Source: UBA961 sp049426725 (lineage in GTDB: Bacteria; Bacteroidota; Ignavibacteria; Kapaibacteriales; UBA961). From it: a stretch of 64,000 nt of DNA. A model generated the notes under the pieces. The model searched no databases and was not told where the DNA came from. It worked only from the letters and a program-made list of their open reading frames with translations. The stretch covers positions 164,078 to 228,077 of the forward strand of contig JBMSYN010000001.1 of NCBI GenBank assembly GCA_049426725.1. Direction: 5' to 3'. This document shows positions 1-7,919 of this stretch, in pieces. The first letter of the stretch is position 1, and each line of letters opens with the position of its first letter. The position numbers were made by a program, and so were the translations under genes.

Positions 1-718
1 TGAAGTAAACAAGATCATGTCGGGTCCACAAGGAAAAGCAAATAGTGCTCGTGAATTAGGTATTGATCCGATTAGTGGGATGACTGTCTATGCAACGCTC
101 ACACGCTTTGGCTCCGCGGTGCAAATTGGCGAGACAGGTGGTGATATACCTCCTAAGTTTGCGAGCTTAAAACAACATCAATCTATTTCCACAATCACAC
201 TCGAAGAAGCCCTAGATCTCTTTAAGCTTCCACGTTCTCTGGGTATGTTCGAAGAAAAAGAAGTCAAAGTTGGTATTGGTAGATTTGGTCCTTACATAGT
301 TCATAACTCGGTATTTACTTCACTCAAAGCAGAAGATGATCCATATACAATTGAATTGGATCAAGCAATTGAACGGATCATACAAAAGAGAGAAGTTCAA
401 GCAGCAAGACTCATCAAAGCATTTCCGGAACAGTCAGAAATCACGATTGTTAATGGAAGATTTGGTCCCTATGTGAGTTATGGGAAAAGCAATGTAAAGA
501 TTCCCAAAGGCACAGATCCCTCATCTCTAACTCTTGAACAATGTCATGAACTAGCAAAAGATCAAGGGAAAACTTTGGAGAAATATCCTGCAAAAGGAAA
601 GAAAGCTGCCGGTACAAAAGAAGAGAAACCCGTAAAAAAAGCGGCAACGAAAAAAGCGGCAACAAAAAAAACAACTGCAAAAAAAACTACTACGAAAAAG
701 GTGAAGAAGAAGGACTAA
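1..718 (+). CDS. topA: DNA topoisomerase I, C-terminal part (cut by window start)
   Basis: The reading frame is open from base 2 to the TAA at 716-718, so this is the 3' part of a gene that begins outside the window. TopA relaxes negative supercoils by single-strand cleavage; the catalytic domains are not visible here. What is seen is the C-terminal accessory region: two Topo_C-type repeats ending in GRFGPYI (near base 286) and GRFGPYV (near base 454), which help hold single-stranded DNA in this family. From about base 595 the protein becomes a Lys/Ala/Thr tail made of units such as AATKK and TTAKK, resembling histone H1 tails. The gene abuts a convergent gene on the minus strand, stop to stop with no spacer. 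The family assignment is firm; the tail's role in DNA binding is inferred. Confidence 0.93.
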   Translation, partial: EVNKIMSGPQGKANSARELGIDPISGMTVYATLTRFGSAVQIGETGGDIPPKFASLKQHQSISTITLEEALDLFKLPRSLGMFEEKEVKVGIGRFGPYIVHNSVFTSLKAEDDPYTIELDQAIERIIQKREVQAARLIKAFPEQSEITIVNGRFGPYVSYGKSNVKIPKGTDPSSLTLEQCHELAKDQGKTLEKYPAKGKKAAGTKEEKPVKKAATKKAATKKTTAKKTTTKKVKKKD

Positions 719-2020
719 TCACTTCATCACTCTTCTCCAGAAATCAGAAGAAATCTTAGGATCTTTGAGTTTGATCATCTGTTCAAAACCAGGATACCAT
801 GATCTAAAATGCTCACCTGACATTCGAGCATCCTTGGCAGGATACACTCTCCCACCCGCTTCATGAACAATTTCATCAAAGTATGAGAGTAAATTCAATG
901 TTTCACTTCCGCGCATCGGAAAATCCATTGCCAATGTCATACCCGGCATTGGGAATGACAATAAACCTCGAGACTTGATAGTTCCAAATGATTTCAAGAC
1001 AACCAGAAAAGACCCCATTTTTTTGGTTTGCATGTGCCGTACAATATGTTGAATAGACTCTTCAGCGGATTCATGAGGTATCACGCATTGATATTGCACG
1101 AAACCTTTCTTGCCATACAGTTTATTCCAATCTTTCAATGAATCCAAAGGATAAAAGAAAGGAACATAATGTTGGATTTTCTTACTAACCTTTCGGATAT
1201 TCTTTCGATAATACAATGAATTAAACATTTTCATTGTCCACTGATTTAGAAGATTTTCAGGAGCATTCAAGGGAATCGGGATGCCACCTTTCATTTCTTC
1301 AATGTGATCATGATGGATGAATTCGCCACTATTGAACAATCCTCTCATAAACTTACTTCCACCTGAAACACTGTCAAACCACGCTACTGTAAATGTTGAA
1401 TCTTCTCTTTTGGATAATTGGACATATTCCGAATAACCGGTGAATCGCTCAGTTTTAGTGTTCATCATTGGAGAGACAATTTTGCTTAGCGTAAATTCCG
1501 CCCAAAGAATCACACCGGTTAATCCCAATCCTCCAATAGTTGCATAAAATAATTCTGCATTTTCAGTTTCAGAACAAACAATCACCTCATCTGCATCTGA
1601 ACGTTGCAATGCAAATCTTATAACATGATTCCCAAAACTTCCCGCTTTGTGATGATTTTTTCCATGAATATCATTGGCTATCGCACCACCGATTGTAACA
1701 TATCTGGTACCGGGGCTCACAGGTAAAAACCAGCCGCGAGGGACGATGATCGAGAGTATTTCCTTCAAGTTCATTCCTGCTTCAGTGCGCATGACACCAT
1801 GAATATCATCAAAGTAAATAATCTTGTTCATGCCTGTTAGATCAATCAAATCACCGGCATCATTTAGACAACTATCACCATAACTTCTTCTCAATCCAAT
1901 TGGAAGAATCAATCCCGTCGAACTATCTAGGATGGATGACATCTGATCTTGCCAAGCCGGCTTGAAGATTGCCTTTGGATGAGAAATCGGAAAATTACCA
2001 AATGAATTCATCGTATTCAT
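719..2020 (-). CDS. DprE1-like FAD-binding oxidoreductase
   Basis: This 433-residue flavoprotein resembles decaprenylphosphoryl-beta-D-ribose 2'-oxidase (DprE1), which oxidises the 2'-hydroxyl of polyprenyl-phosphoribose on the way to polyprenyl-phosphoarabinose. Visible FAD-binding (PCMH-type) signatures are LRRSYGDSCLND near residue 43, GTRYVTIGGAIANDIHGKNH near 105-124 and the IGGLGLTGVI segment near 163. No signal peptide or membrane segment is seen, which suits a cytoplasmic or membrane-peripheral enzyme. Its start overlaps the upstream HAD-UbiA gene by four bases (ATGA), so the two are translationally coupled and probably act on the same polyprenyl-phosphate sugar. The third enzyme of the known pathway, a DprE2-type reductase, is not in the window. 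The exact sugar substrate is inferred. Confidence 0.8.
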   Translation of the reverse strand: MNTMNSFGNFPISHPKAIFKPAWQDQMSSILDSSTGLILPIGLRRSYGDSCLNDAGDLIDLTGMNKIIYFDDIHGVMRTEAGMNLKEILSIIVPRGWFLPVSPGTRYVTIGGAIANDIHGKNHHKAGSFGNHVIRFALQRSDADEVIVCSETENAELFYATIGGLGLTGVILWAEFTLSKIVSPMMNTKTERFTGYSEYVQLSKREDSTFTVAWFDSVSGGSKFMRGLFNSGEFIHHDHIEEMKGGIPIPLNAPENLLNQWTMKMFNSLYYRKNIRKVSKKIQHYVPFFYPLDSLKDWNKLYGKKGFVQYQCVIPHESAEESIQHIVRHMQTKKMGSFLVVLKSFGTIKSRGLLSFPMPGMTLAMDFPMRGSETLNLLSYFDEIVHEAGGRVYPAKDARMSGEHFRSWYPGFEQMIKLKDPKISSDFWRRVMK

Positions 2021-3453
2021 ATCGTTGCTGCAATAACAGTAAACACAATGATAAACAGTACGATATATGTCATTGGAGTTCTCGCCATCGTTATGATGGG
2101 ATCATCATGCATTTTCCCCCTATGGGCAATAAACCACAATTGCAATAACCATGTGAGAATCACAGGACACAATATCCAAAGATAATGAGGATGTGCATAC
2201 AATTGAACGACTGCATCGCTATTGATATACAATGCCAGTACCAAAATAGACAACATGGCAGAAGCCAAACCGGCCATCAGCAAAATCAATTCATCACCGA
2301 TACCATATCCCCTGCCGGGTATTGAAGTTATGGACTCTTTTCTTGAAATGATTTCAGAATAGCGTTTGACAAAAGCCAGACTTATAAAGAAAAACATCGA
2401 AAATCCCATAAACCATTCACTCAAGGGAACATCTACGGTTTCTGCTCCGGCAATAAGCCGCATTGTATATAATCCTGCCAATAACATCACATCCAGTATG
2501 GCAATCTTCTTTCCAAATACGCTATAAAATGTCGTAGCAATAGCATAAGCAAACAATACATACATTACATCAATTGGCAATAGTGCAAGTCCGATACAGA
2601 TTGATGAAATCAATAATCCACAATACAACATTAAACCATGCGGGATTGAAATCTCGCAAGAAGCCAAAGGTCTCTTTTTCTTATTTGGATGAATTCTGTC
2701 TGATTGAAGGTCTAATATGTCATTGAGCACATACACAGAAGATGCCATCAAGCCAAAAACCACAAATGTGATAAAGAGTAATCCTGCAAACTGAATTGAT
2801 AGAGTATGAGCCAAGAATGCAGGAAGAAATACAAGCGTATTTTTAACCCATTGATACAATCGAATCTGATGAAGATATGATGAGAGATTCCCTTTGATTT
2901 CATCATCTATAATAGTCACATGGTCATGTTCACGAAGAAGTATGCTCGTGATAGTAGGTTTTGCACCAACATAAAAAACACCTTTTGCATACTTCCAAAT
3001 CGGCAAATCGGCATGATCATTCCCGATATATGCAAATGCTCGACCTTCCGCATGTTCTTGAATGGCTTGTGCCTTATTCTCACCTTTAAGATTTACTGTG
3101 CTTGTTGAAGCAATCACCTCGGAAATACCAGGGACATTCCTCTGAACTTCTAATGCAATATCTTGCAATGCGGCAGTTGCTAATACTACAGGGATGTCTG
3201 CATCAACATGTTTTTGAATGATATTCAATACCTCTTTATTGAAAGGCAATAAAGAGACTGATGGAATACCTGCATGATGTAAACAATAGAATTTAAAAGA
3301 CAATTTGCCTTTCAATAAAGATAGCAATGCACCGAATAAAAGCCATGGTGATCGCAATATCAAAGCTATTTGTTCCCATAGCGAATCCGTTTTCAACAAT
3401 GACCCATCTAAGTCAACATACAAAACGGAATATGTGATCGATTTTGGATTCAT
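2017..3453 (-). CDS. HAD phosphatase-UbiA prenyltransferase fusion
   Basis: This 478-residue protein joins two domains. Residues 1 to about 185 are a HAD-superfamily hydrolase with the nucleophile motif DLDGS (D14, D16) and a late acidic motif YIGNDHADLP near 142. From about 195 onwards it is a polytopic UbiA-family prenyltransferase with the first Asp-rich motif NDILDLQSD (244-252) and a second Asp motif near 320. The phrase QWVKNTLVF at 201-209 is typical of the decaprenyl-phosphate phosphoribosyltransferase (DPPR synthase) branch. In that pathway UbiA transfers 5-phosphoribose to the polyprenyl phosphate and a phosphatase removes the 5-phosphate, so the fusion would do both steps before the DprE1-like oxidase encoded immediately downstream. 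The UbiA domain lies in the inner membrane. Substrate is inferred from family and neighbour. Confidence 0.82.
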   Translation of the reverse strand: MNPKSITYSVLYVDLDGSLLKTDSLWEQIALILRSPWLLFGALLSLLKGKLSFKFYCLHHAGIPSVSLLPFNKEVLNIIQKHVDADIPVVLATAALQDIALEVQRNVPGISEVIASTSTVNLKGENKAQAIQEHAEGRAFAYIGNDHADLPIWKYAKGVFYVGAKPTITSILLREHDHVTIIDDEIKGNLSSYLHQIRLYQWVKNTLVFLPAFLAHTLSIQFAGLLFITFVVFGLMASSVYVLNDILDLQSDRIHPNKKKRPLASCEISIPHGLMLYCGLLISSICIGLALLPIDVMYVLFAYAIATTFYSVFGKKIAILDVMLLAGLYTMRLIAGAETVDVPLSEWFMGFSMFFFISLAFVKRYSEIISRKESITSIPGRGYGIGDELILLMAGLASAMLSILVLALYINSDAVVQLYAHPHYLWILCPVILTWLLQLWFIAHRGKMHDDPIITMARTPMTYIVLFIIVFTVIAATI

Positions 3454-3491
3454 GAAGGAGTCTATGGTAGAACAATTGTCTATGTGATGTA

Positions 3492-3499
3492 CAAAAATA
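3492..3499 (-). promoter_or_regulatory. Candidate -7 element for the HAD-UbiA/DprE operon
   Basis: On the minus strand this octamer reads TATTTTTG, an exact match to the Bacteroidota -7 consensus TAnnTTTG, 39 bases before the start codon. I see no good TTTG at the expected -33 distance, so the call rests on the -7 box alone. Confidence 0.4.
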
Positions 3500-3531
3500 C
3501 GGGAAATAGTCCTTGGATTGGCGATTCATGA

Positions 3532-3568
3532 AATGTAATAAGCAGTGAATTTTGTAAATTATTACATT
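3532..3568. promoter_or_regulatory. Inverted repeats upstream of recN, candidate operator
   Basis: AATGTAATAA (3532-3541) and TTATTACATT (3559-3568) are perfect 10-base inverted arms separated by 17 bases. Within them lies a tighter dyad, TGTAA-N4-TTACA, at 3553-3566. The element is 38 bases before recN, in the gap between divergent genes. RecN is an SOS gene in many bacteria, so a LexA-type or other repressor site is possible, but the sequence alone does not identify the protein. A hairpin in the mRNA leader is the alternative. Confidence 0.35.
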
Positions 3569-3606
3569 AAAAAGCCATATTCTGTCATAGACTTTCCGAT
3601 TTATCG

Positions 3607-5352
3607 ATGCTTTCCACATTATCCATACGGAATTTCATACTCATTGAGTCTGCAGATATTGAGTTTGAACCCGGATTCACCGTCATTACCGGTGAAACGG
3701 GTGCCGGGAAGTCCATTGTGATTGATGCACTCCTTTGTGCATTGGGAGAACGCGCGCAGGGCGATATTCTTAAAAGAGGTTGTGAAAAGGGGTATGTCGA
3801 GGCAATATTCACTGTGAAAGCCGATTTACCACTACCCACTGACTTATTTGAAGAAGGGTATCTAGAACCAATAGACACTGATTTAAACAGATCAATCATC
3901 ATTAGAAGAGAATTTACTTCTAAAGGCATCAATCGATCATTTATCAATGATTCACCGGCAACCGCTTCAATGGCGAGGGCACTTGGCGAATCACTCATCG
4001 ATTTTCATGGTCAACATGATCATCAATCACTACTCAAAGTTGAATCACATCTATCATTGCTTGATAATGTTGCTCATGTTGAAAAAGAAAGATCAGCTTA
4101 TGAAAAACAATGGCTTGCTAACAAAGAATTGAATGTTCAATACACAAAACTCATAACACGCAAGGATGAAATCATAAAAAATAAAGAGCAAGTATTGTTT
4201 GCTTTGAATGAAATTGAGCAGATTGAACCCAAAATTGGCGAATTGCAAGAGTTGGAAACTGAATTTTCTAAGATCAAACATTCAGTATTTATTCAAGAAA
4301 AAATCCAACACATTCTTCGAATACTTAATGATGAGCAGATGTCCGTTCTGAACTTACTCGGAAAAATACGGACAGACCTCACTGATTTATCTACTATTGA
4401 TCCTGATTATTCGACTTTACTGAAAGAATTATTTTCCGCGCATGCTTCTCTTGATGAAATATTTAGAGCAGTCCAATCCAAGCAATCTGATGATGTTGCT
4501 ATTGATCCTGATATCATTCAGGAAAGAATGGCAAAGTTAGTTTGGCTAAAGAAAAAGTATGGATCCATGGAAAGAGTGTTTGAAGTTTGGGATGAACTCA
4601 AAAAAGAAGCATTGCTTTCTGAAGACATTGATGGCGAAATATCAAGACTTTCTGATCAATTACTGGAATCCAGCATTCAACTCGGTAAAAAAGCTCATGC
4701 ATTGTCAAAGAAACGCAACTCAGCTATTTCTTCTACATCTAGTCAAGTTGAATTGATGCTCACATCAATGGGAATTGCCAATCCCACATTTACAATTCAT
4801 TGTCAGCAAACCCACACTGATGAAAACACAAAAGATAAACTCTATGCAATGATTGATGGAAAGAAATATATTGCCTTTCAAAGTGGTATAGATATGGTAG
4901 AGTTCATGATTTCTCTAAATTCTGGTGAGCAACAGAAATCTCTCATAAAGGCTGCCTCCGGAGGTGAGATTTCCAGAATCATGTTGGCACTCAAATCATT
5001 GATTAATGAGAAGGCAGGTGTACCCTCCATGGTTTTTGATGAAATAGATACCGGCATTAGTGGAAAGATTGCTCGTAAAGTTGGAAATGTCATGCATGGT
5101 CTTGGAAAAAATAAACAGCTCATAGCCATTAGTCATTCACCACAGATAGCTTCACTGGCCAATCAACATATTGTCGTACATAAATCTGTACATAAATCAA
5201 AAACCAATGTGAAAGTCAGCATAGTGAATGAAGAAGAACGCATTACTGAGATTGCAACATTGCTGAGTGGCGAAAACATCACTCAAACATCATTACAGAC
5301 AGCAAAAGAATTATTAGAAGCTAAAGACCTTCATCAAGGGAATACATTATGA
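3607..5352 (+). CDS. recN: DNA repair protein RecN
   Basis: RecN is an SMC-like ATPase that acts at DNA double-strand breaks and tethers broken ends. This 581-residue copy, slightly longer than the usual 550-570, has the Walker A motif GETGAGKS at residues 29-36, a long central coiled-coil rich in Lys, Glu and Leu (about 150-390), and the C-terminal signature and Walker B elements SGGEISRIMLAL and VFDEIDTGISG near residue 475. The start MLSTLSIRNFILIE matches the family N-terminus. A palindromic element lies 38 bases upstream and may reflect damage control. The stop codon overlaps the next gene's start by four bases. Confidence 0.95.
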   Translation: MLSTLSIRNFILIESADIEFEPGFTVITGETGAGKSIVIDALLCALGERAQGDILKRGCEKGYVEAIFTVKADLPLPTDLFEEGYLEPIDTDLNRSIIIRREFTSKGINRSFINDSPATASMARALGESLIDFHGQHDHQSLLKVESHLSLLDNVAHVEKERSAYEKQWLANKELNVQYTKLITRKDEIIKNKEQVLFALNEIEQIEPKIGELQELETEFSKIKHSVFIQEKIQHILRILNDEQMSVLNLLGKIRTDLTDLSTIDPDYSTLLKELFSAHASLDEIFRAVQSKQSDDVAIDPDIIQERMAKLVWLKKKYGSMERVFEVWDELKKEALLSEDIDGEISRLSDQLLESSIQLGKKAHALSKKRNSAISSTSSQVELMLTSMGIANPTFTIHCQQTHTDENTKDKLYAMIDGKKYIAFQSGIDMVEFMISLNSGEQQKSLIKAASGGEISRIMLALKSLINEKAGVPSMVFDEIDTGISGKIARKVGNVMHGLGKNKQLIAISHSPQIASLANQHIVVHKSVHKSKTNVKVSIVNEEERITEIATLLSGENITQTSLQTAKELLEAKDLHQGNTL

Positions 5353-5954
5353 TACCGTATAATCAATCAACATATGATCGCTATGATCTAGAAAAAGATT
5401 TAGCTGATTTTCTTCAACCTGTTGACATTCATCGTGTGATAAGCGCCTATGATTTGGCAGAAGAAGTCCATCGTGATCAAACACGAAATGATGAATCACC
5501 CTATTTCTATCATTGTGCAAGAGTCTGCAAGATATTAGTCAAAGAAATGCAAGTACAAGATCCAGACATGCTGATTGCAGGTTTAACTCATGATGTACTG
5601 GAAGATTCACCCACTTTGACACAAGAAGTGCTTGCATATAATTTTGGAGAATATCCAGCATTCATTGTTCAAATATTAACCAAGAATCTGGAGGAGCAAA
5701 AGAATGATCCCGATGCCTTTGAAAAGGCACATATTGCTCTCTTGGAAAAATCTCCTTTGGATTGCTTGATTATCAAATTGTCTGCTCGATTAGATAATTT
5801 TAGATGTTTAGACTTTCACTTAAAGCGTAATCCTCTAGTATATGTCAATCGCACCACGGAACTGTATCTTCCGCTTGCAGATTCTTCAAAACATCCGGTT
5901 TTGCTAAAACTTTCAGAAGAACTTAAAAAAGAACGCAATAAATATCTTGGCTAA
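5349..5954 (+). CDS. HD-domain metal-dependent hydrolase (RelA/SpoT hydrolase-like)
   Basis: This 201-residue protein is a stand-alone HD domain of the kind found in the ppGpp hydrolase half of RelA/SpoT. The HD signature is seen as H55 (YHCARVCKIL), H81-D82 (GLTHDVLEDS) and a later Lys/Asp segment KLSARLDN near 140, where SpoT-type enzymes usually have KLADRLHN. There is no synthetase, TGS or ACT domain. It overlaps recN by four bases and is followed after one base by an ABC ATPase start, so it is cotranscribed with recN. Function could be a small alarmone hydrolase or another nucleotide phosphohydrolase; substrate is unknown. Confidence 0.65.
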   Translation: MIPYNQSTYDRYDLEKDLADFLQPVDIHRVISAYDLAEEVHRDQTRNDESPYFYHCARVCKILVKEMQVQDPDMLIAGLTHDVLEDSPTLTQEVLAYNFGEYPAFIVQILTKNLEEQKNDPDAFEKAHIALLEKSPLDCLIIKLSARLDNFRCLDFHLKRNPLVYVNRTTELYLPLADSSKHPVLLKLSEELKKERNKYLG

Positions 5955-5955
5955 C

Positions 5956-6732
5956 ATGGAACATATCGCAATCGAAATACATGATCTCACAGTGAGCTAT
6001 AATAGAAAGCCGGTATTATGGGGCATTGATTGTGATATACCAATACAAGAAATGACGGCCATCATTGGTCCAAATGGCGCAGGAAAATCAACTTTGATGA
6101 AGGCTATGCTTGGGCTCATACCCTCAGCAAGTGGGTATACAAAGTTTCATGGAAAAAACATCAAAGAAGTTCGACATATTGTTAGCTATATGCCACAGCG
6201 TGAATCTGTCGATTGGGATTTCCCTATTACTGTGAGACAAGTAGTGATGATGGGAAGAAATCAAGCAATAGGTTTGATGAAGCGCCCAAGGCAATCTGAT
6301 ATTTTACTGGTATCGAGGGCTCTCGAACAAGTTGGACTGGAATCATTTGCAGATAGGCAGATTTCTGAGTTATCCGGCGGACAACAACAACGTGTCTTTC
6401 TTGCGAGAGCTTTAGTACAAGATGCTGAAATCTTTCTGATGGATGAACCATTTGCAGGAGTTGATACAGCCACTGAAGAAATGATTTTAGATACATTAAA
6501 GTCCATGAAAGCTTCTGGTAAGACATTGATTGTCATCCATCATGATTTACTCTCCGTTTCAAAACATTTTGACAATGCGCTTCTACTAAATCTTCGGAAA
6601 ATTGCATTCGGGAAAACCGGCGATGTACTGAATGATGATATCCTTCAAGAAACTTATGGTGGGAAGTTGAGCATTTTGTCTGATGTAGGTCAATTGCTTG
6701 CAATACAACAAAGAAATACAAGAAAAGGATAA
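5956..6732 (+). CDS. ABC transporter ATP-binding protein, metal (ZnuC/MntB) type
   Basis: This 258-residue ATPase carries Walker A GPNGAGKS near residue 35, the Q-loop in YMPQRESVDWDFPIT, the signature LSGGQQQR near 140, Walker B IFLMDEPF and the H-loop in VIHHD. The PQRxxVDWDFPITVxxVVxMGR stretch is typical of ATPases for manganese, zinc and iron importers. I start it at the ATG at 5956, two bases after the preceding stop, rather than at an upstream TTG inside that gene. No permease or binding protein of this class is nearby, so it is an orphan subunit here. A perfect hairpin follows the stop codon. Confidence 0.85.
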   Translation: MEHIAIEIHDLTVSYNRKPVLWGIDCDIPIQEMTAIIGPNGAGKSTLMKAMLGLIPSASGYTKFHGKNIKEVRHIVSYMPQRESVDWDFPITVRQVVMMGRNQAIGLMKRPRQSDILLVSRALEQVGLESFADRQISELSGGQQQRVFLARALVQDAEIFLMDEPFAGVDTATEEMILDTLKSMKASGKTLIVIHHDLLSVSKHFDNALLLNLRKIAFGKTGDVLNDDILQETYGGKLSILSDVGQLLAIQQRNTRKG

Positions 6733-6759
6733 AAAAATGGCGTATTCAATGAATACGCC
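6731..6759 (-). terminator. Intrinsic terminator of the HU/TPR/bS22-like cluster
   Basis: GGCGTATTC (6739-6747) and GAATACGCC (6751-6759) form a perfect nine-base stem with a three-base loop. On the minus strand it is followed by a run of seven T residues (6731-6737), so it ends transcription coming from the small ribosomal-protein gene. It lies directly between convergent genes. Confidence 0.85.
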
Positions 6760-6764
6760 ATCAC

Positions 6765-6860
6765 TTACCGGTTTTTCTTTTTATGACGGTTTTTACGCAG
6801 ACGCTTTTTGCGCTTGTGCGTAGCCATTTTATGGCGTTTACGTTTTTTTCCGCAAGGCAT
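6765..6860 (-). CDS. 31-residue AURKAIP1/COX24-domain ribosomal protein (bS22-like)
   Basis: A 96-base frame encodes a 31-residue, extremely basic protein starting MPCGKKRKRHKMATHKRKK and ending with KKKNR. The GKKRKRHKxxTHKRKKRxRxNRHKKK pattern is that of the AURKAIP1/COX24 family, which includes mitochondrial mS38 and actinobacterial bS22, small ribosomal-subunit proteins. A purine-rich AGAGAGG lies about five bases before the ATG. It follows the TPR gene by 45 bases in the same direction and is closed by a perfect terminator hairpin, so it is expressed from the HU-TPR transcript or its own promoter. It is short enough to be missed by usual gene-length cut-offs. Confidence 0.85.
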   Translation of the reverse strand: MPCGKKRKRHKMATHKRKKRLRKNRHKKKNR

Positions 6861-6905
6861 AATGACCTCTCTAAAACTAGTGAACAATTATTTATTTATG
6901 ATCGA

Positions 6906-7385
6906 TTACATTTGTTCGAGTAATAACTTTGCCTTTTCTACAATTTCTGGTTTATCACCTTTTTCAATGCATTTCTTCATGCTTTCTTTGGCTTTGCTTT
7001 TATTTCCATCACGATAATGAATAACCGCAATATTAAACAAAGCAAATGCATTGTTCGGTTGAATTACCAACACATCTTCCAGAACAGCAATTCCCTCAAG
7101 GGACTTTCCAATATTATGAAGAGAATACCCATAGTCAATCATCACACTGATATTTGATGGGTCAAACTCTTTAATGTACCGATCATATAAAAAAGAAGAG
7201 TTCTGAAAATCGCCTCTATCATAAGCTTCATTAGCCAATCGAAGGGTTTCCTCTTTTCCAGGCTTTTGTTGCTCTATGACATATCTTGAAATGGCAACAG
7301 AAATCGAACTTATGACAATGATTGATACAATGGCAATCCATTCCATGGAACCAAATCGAAAGCGCTTTTGCACATTGTCAACCAT
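6906..7385 (-). CDS. Membrane-anchored tetratricopeptide repeat protein
   Basis: This 159-residue protein has a short positively charged cytoplasmic start, one transmembrane helix (about residues 15-35, EWIAIVSIIVISSISVAI) and about three tetratricopeptide repeats after residue 45, for example ANEAYDRGDFQNSSFLYDRY and NIAVIHYRDGNKSKAKESM. Such proteins are scaffolds for protein-protein contacts on the periplasmic face. It starts nine bases after the HU gene and is followed by the bS22-like gene. I do not recognise a named family, and nothing in the sequence points to a specific partner. Confidence 0.75.
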   Translation of the reverse strand: MVDNVQKRFRFGSMEWIAIVSIIVISSISVAISRYVIEQQKPGKEETLRLANEAYDRGDFQNSSFLYDRYIKEFDPSNISVMIDYGYSLHNIGKSLEGIAVLEDVLVIQPNNAFALFNIAVIHYRDGNKSKAKESMKKCIEKGDKPEIVEKAKLLLEQM

Positions 7386-7394
7386 TCAAATGAC

Positions 7395-7745
7395 TCATCC
7401 TTTTTTTACTTTTGATCCTGATGCTTTTTTGCTACCTGCAGTAGATCCGGTTTGATCTTTTTCCTTCAACACTACATCAACATGTTCTTGGAAATCAGGT
7501 GAGGCCTTAAAAACAGGTACATATCTTTTATCCAATGCCACGGGAGTACCGGTTCTTGGATTTCTAGCCATTCTTGATTTGCGGCTTTTAACGGAAAATA
7601 CACCGAAACCGCGTAATTCTATACGACCACCATTTGCCAAAATTCCCATAATTGAGGAAAGAACGCCTTCAAAAACGGCTTTTGTTTGAACTTTTGACAA
7701 TCCGGTCTGATTTGAAATCTGCTCTACAATGTCTGCTTTCGTCAT
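7395..7745 (-). CDS. HU/IHF-family nucleoid protein with basic C-terminal tail
   Basis: HU/IHF proteins bend DNA as dimers. Residues 1-90 show the family fold: MTKADIVEQISNQTGLS helices, GRIELRGFGVFSVKSRK and the DNA-minor-groove arm with RNPRTG. The copy is 116 residues, longer than the usual 90-100, because of a Lys/Ser/Gly tail ending KKASGSKVKKG, which resembles the extended HU proteins of other bacteria. I start it at the ATG at 7745 because the family begins MTKADIV; an upstream in-frame start would add an unrelated nine residues. It heads a minus-strand group with a TPR protein and a ribosomal protein. Confidence 0.9.
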   Translation of the reverse strand: MTKADIVEQISNQTGLSKVQTKAVFEGVLSSIMGILANGGRIELRGFGVFSVKSRKSRMARNPRTGTPVALDKRYVPVFKASPDFQEHVDVVLKEKDQTGSTAGSKKASGSKVKKG

Positions 7746-7919
7746 TGCACACACAATAACTATAGTGAACAATATGGTGAAGTTGAGCCACTAAATTACG
7801 AAAGAATCACCGAATAGACCAATAAACAACAAATTTCACCAAATAATATAGTTCTTGGGTATTGATGGTAAAATCAGTTTATTCAGCTAAATCATCTCTT
7901 TTGAATGTTTAGTTCATTC

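Noticed and set aside
595..718. Possible frameshift in the A-rich end of topA
   Set aside because: The frame stays open with regular KKAATKK-like units to a single stop, so no error is needed; only strain comparison could show slippage.
3585..3998. Minus-strand 137-codon frame over the recN start
   Set aside because: It covers the recN Walker A region and the upstream operator; no motif supports it.
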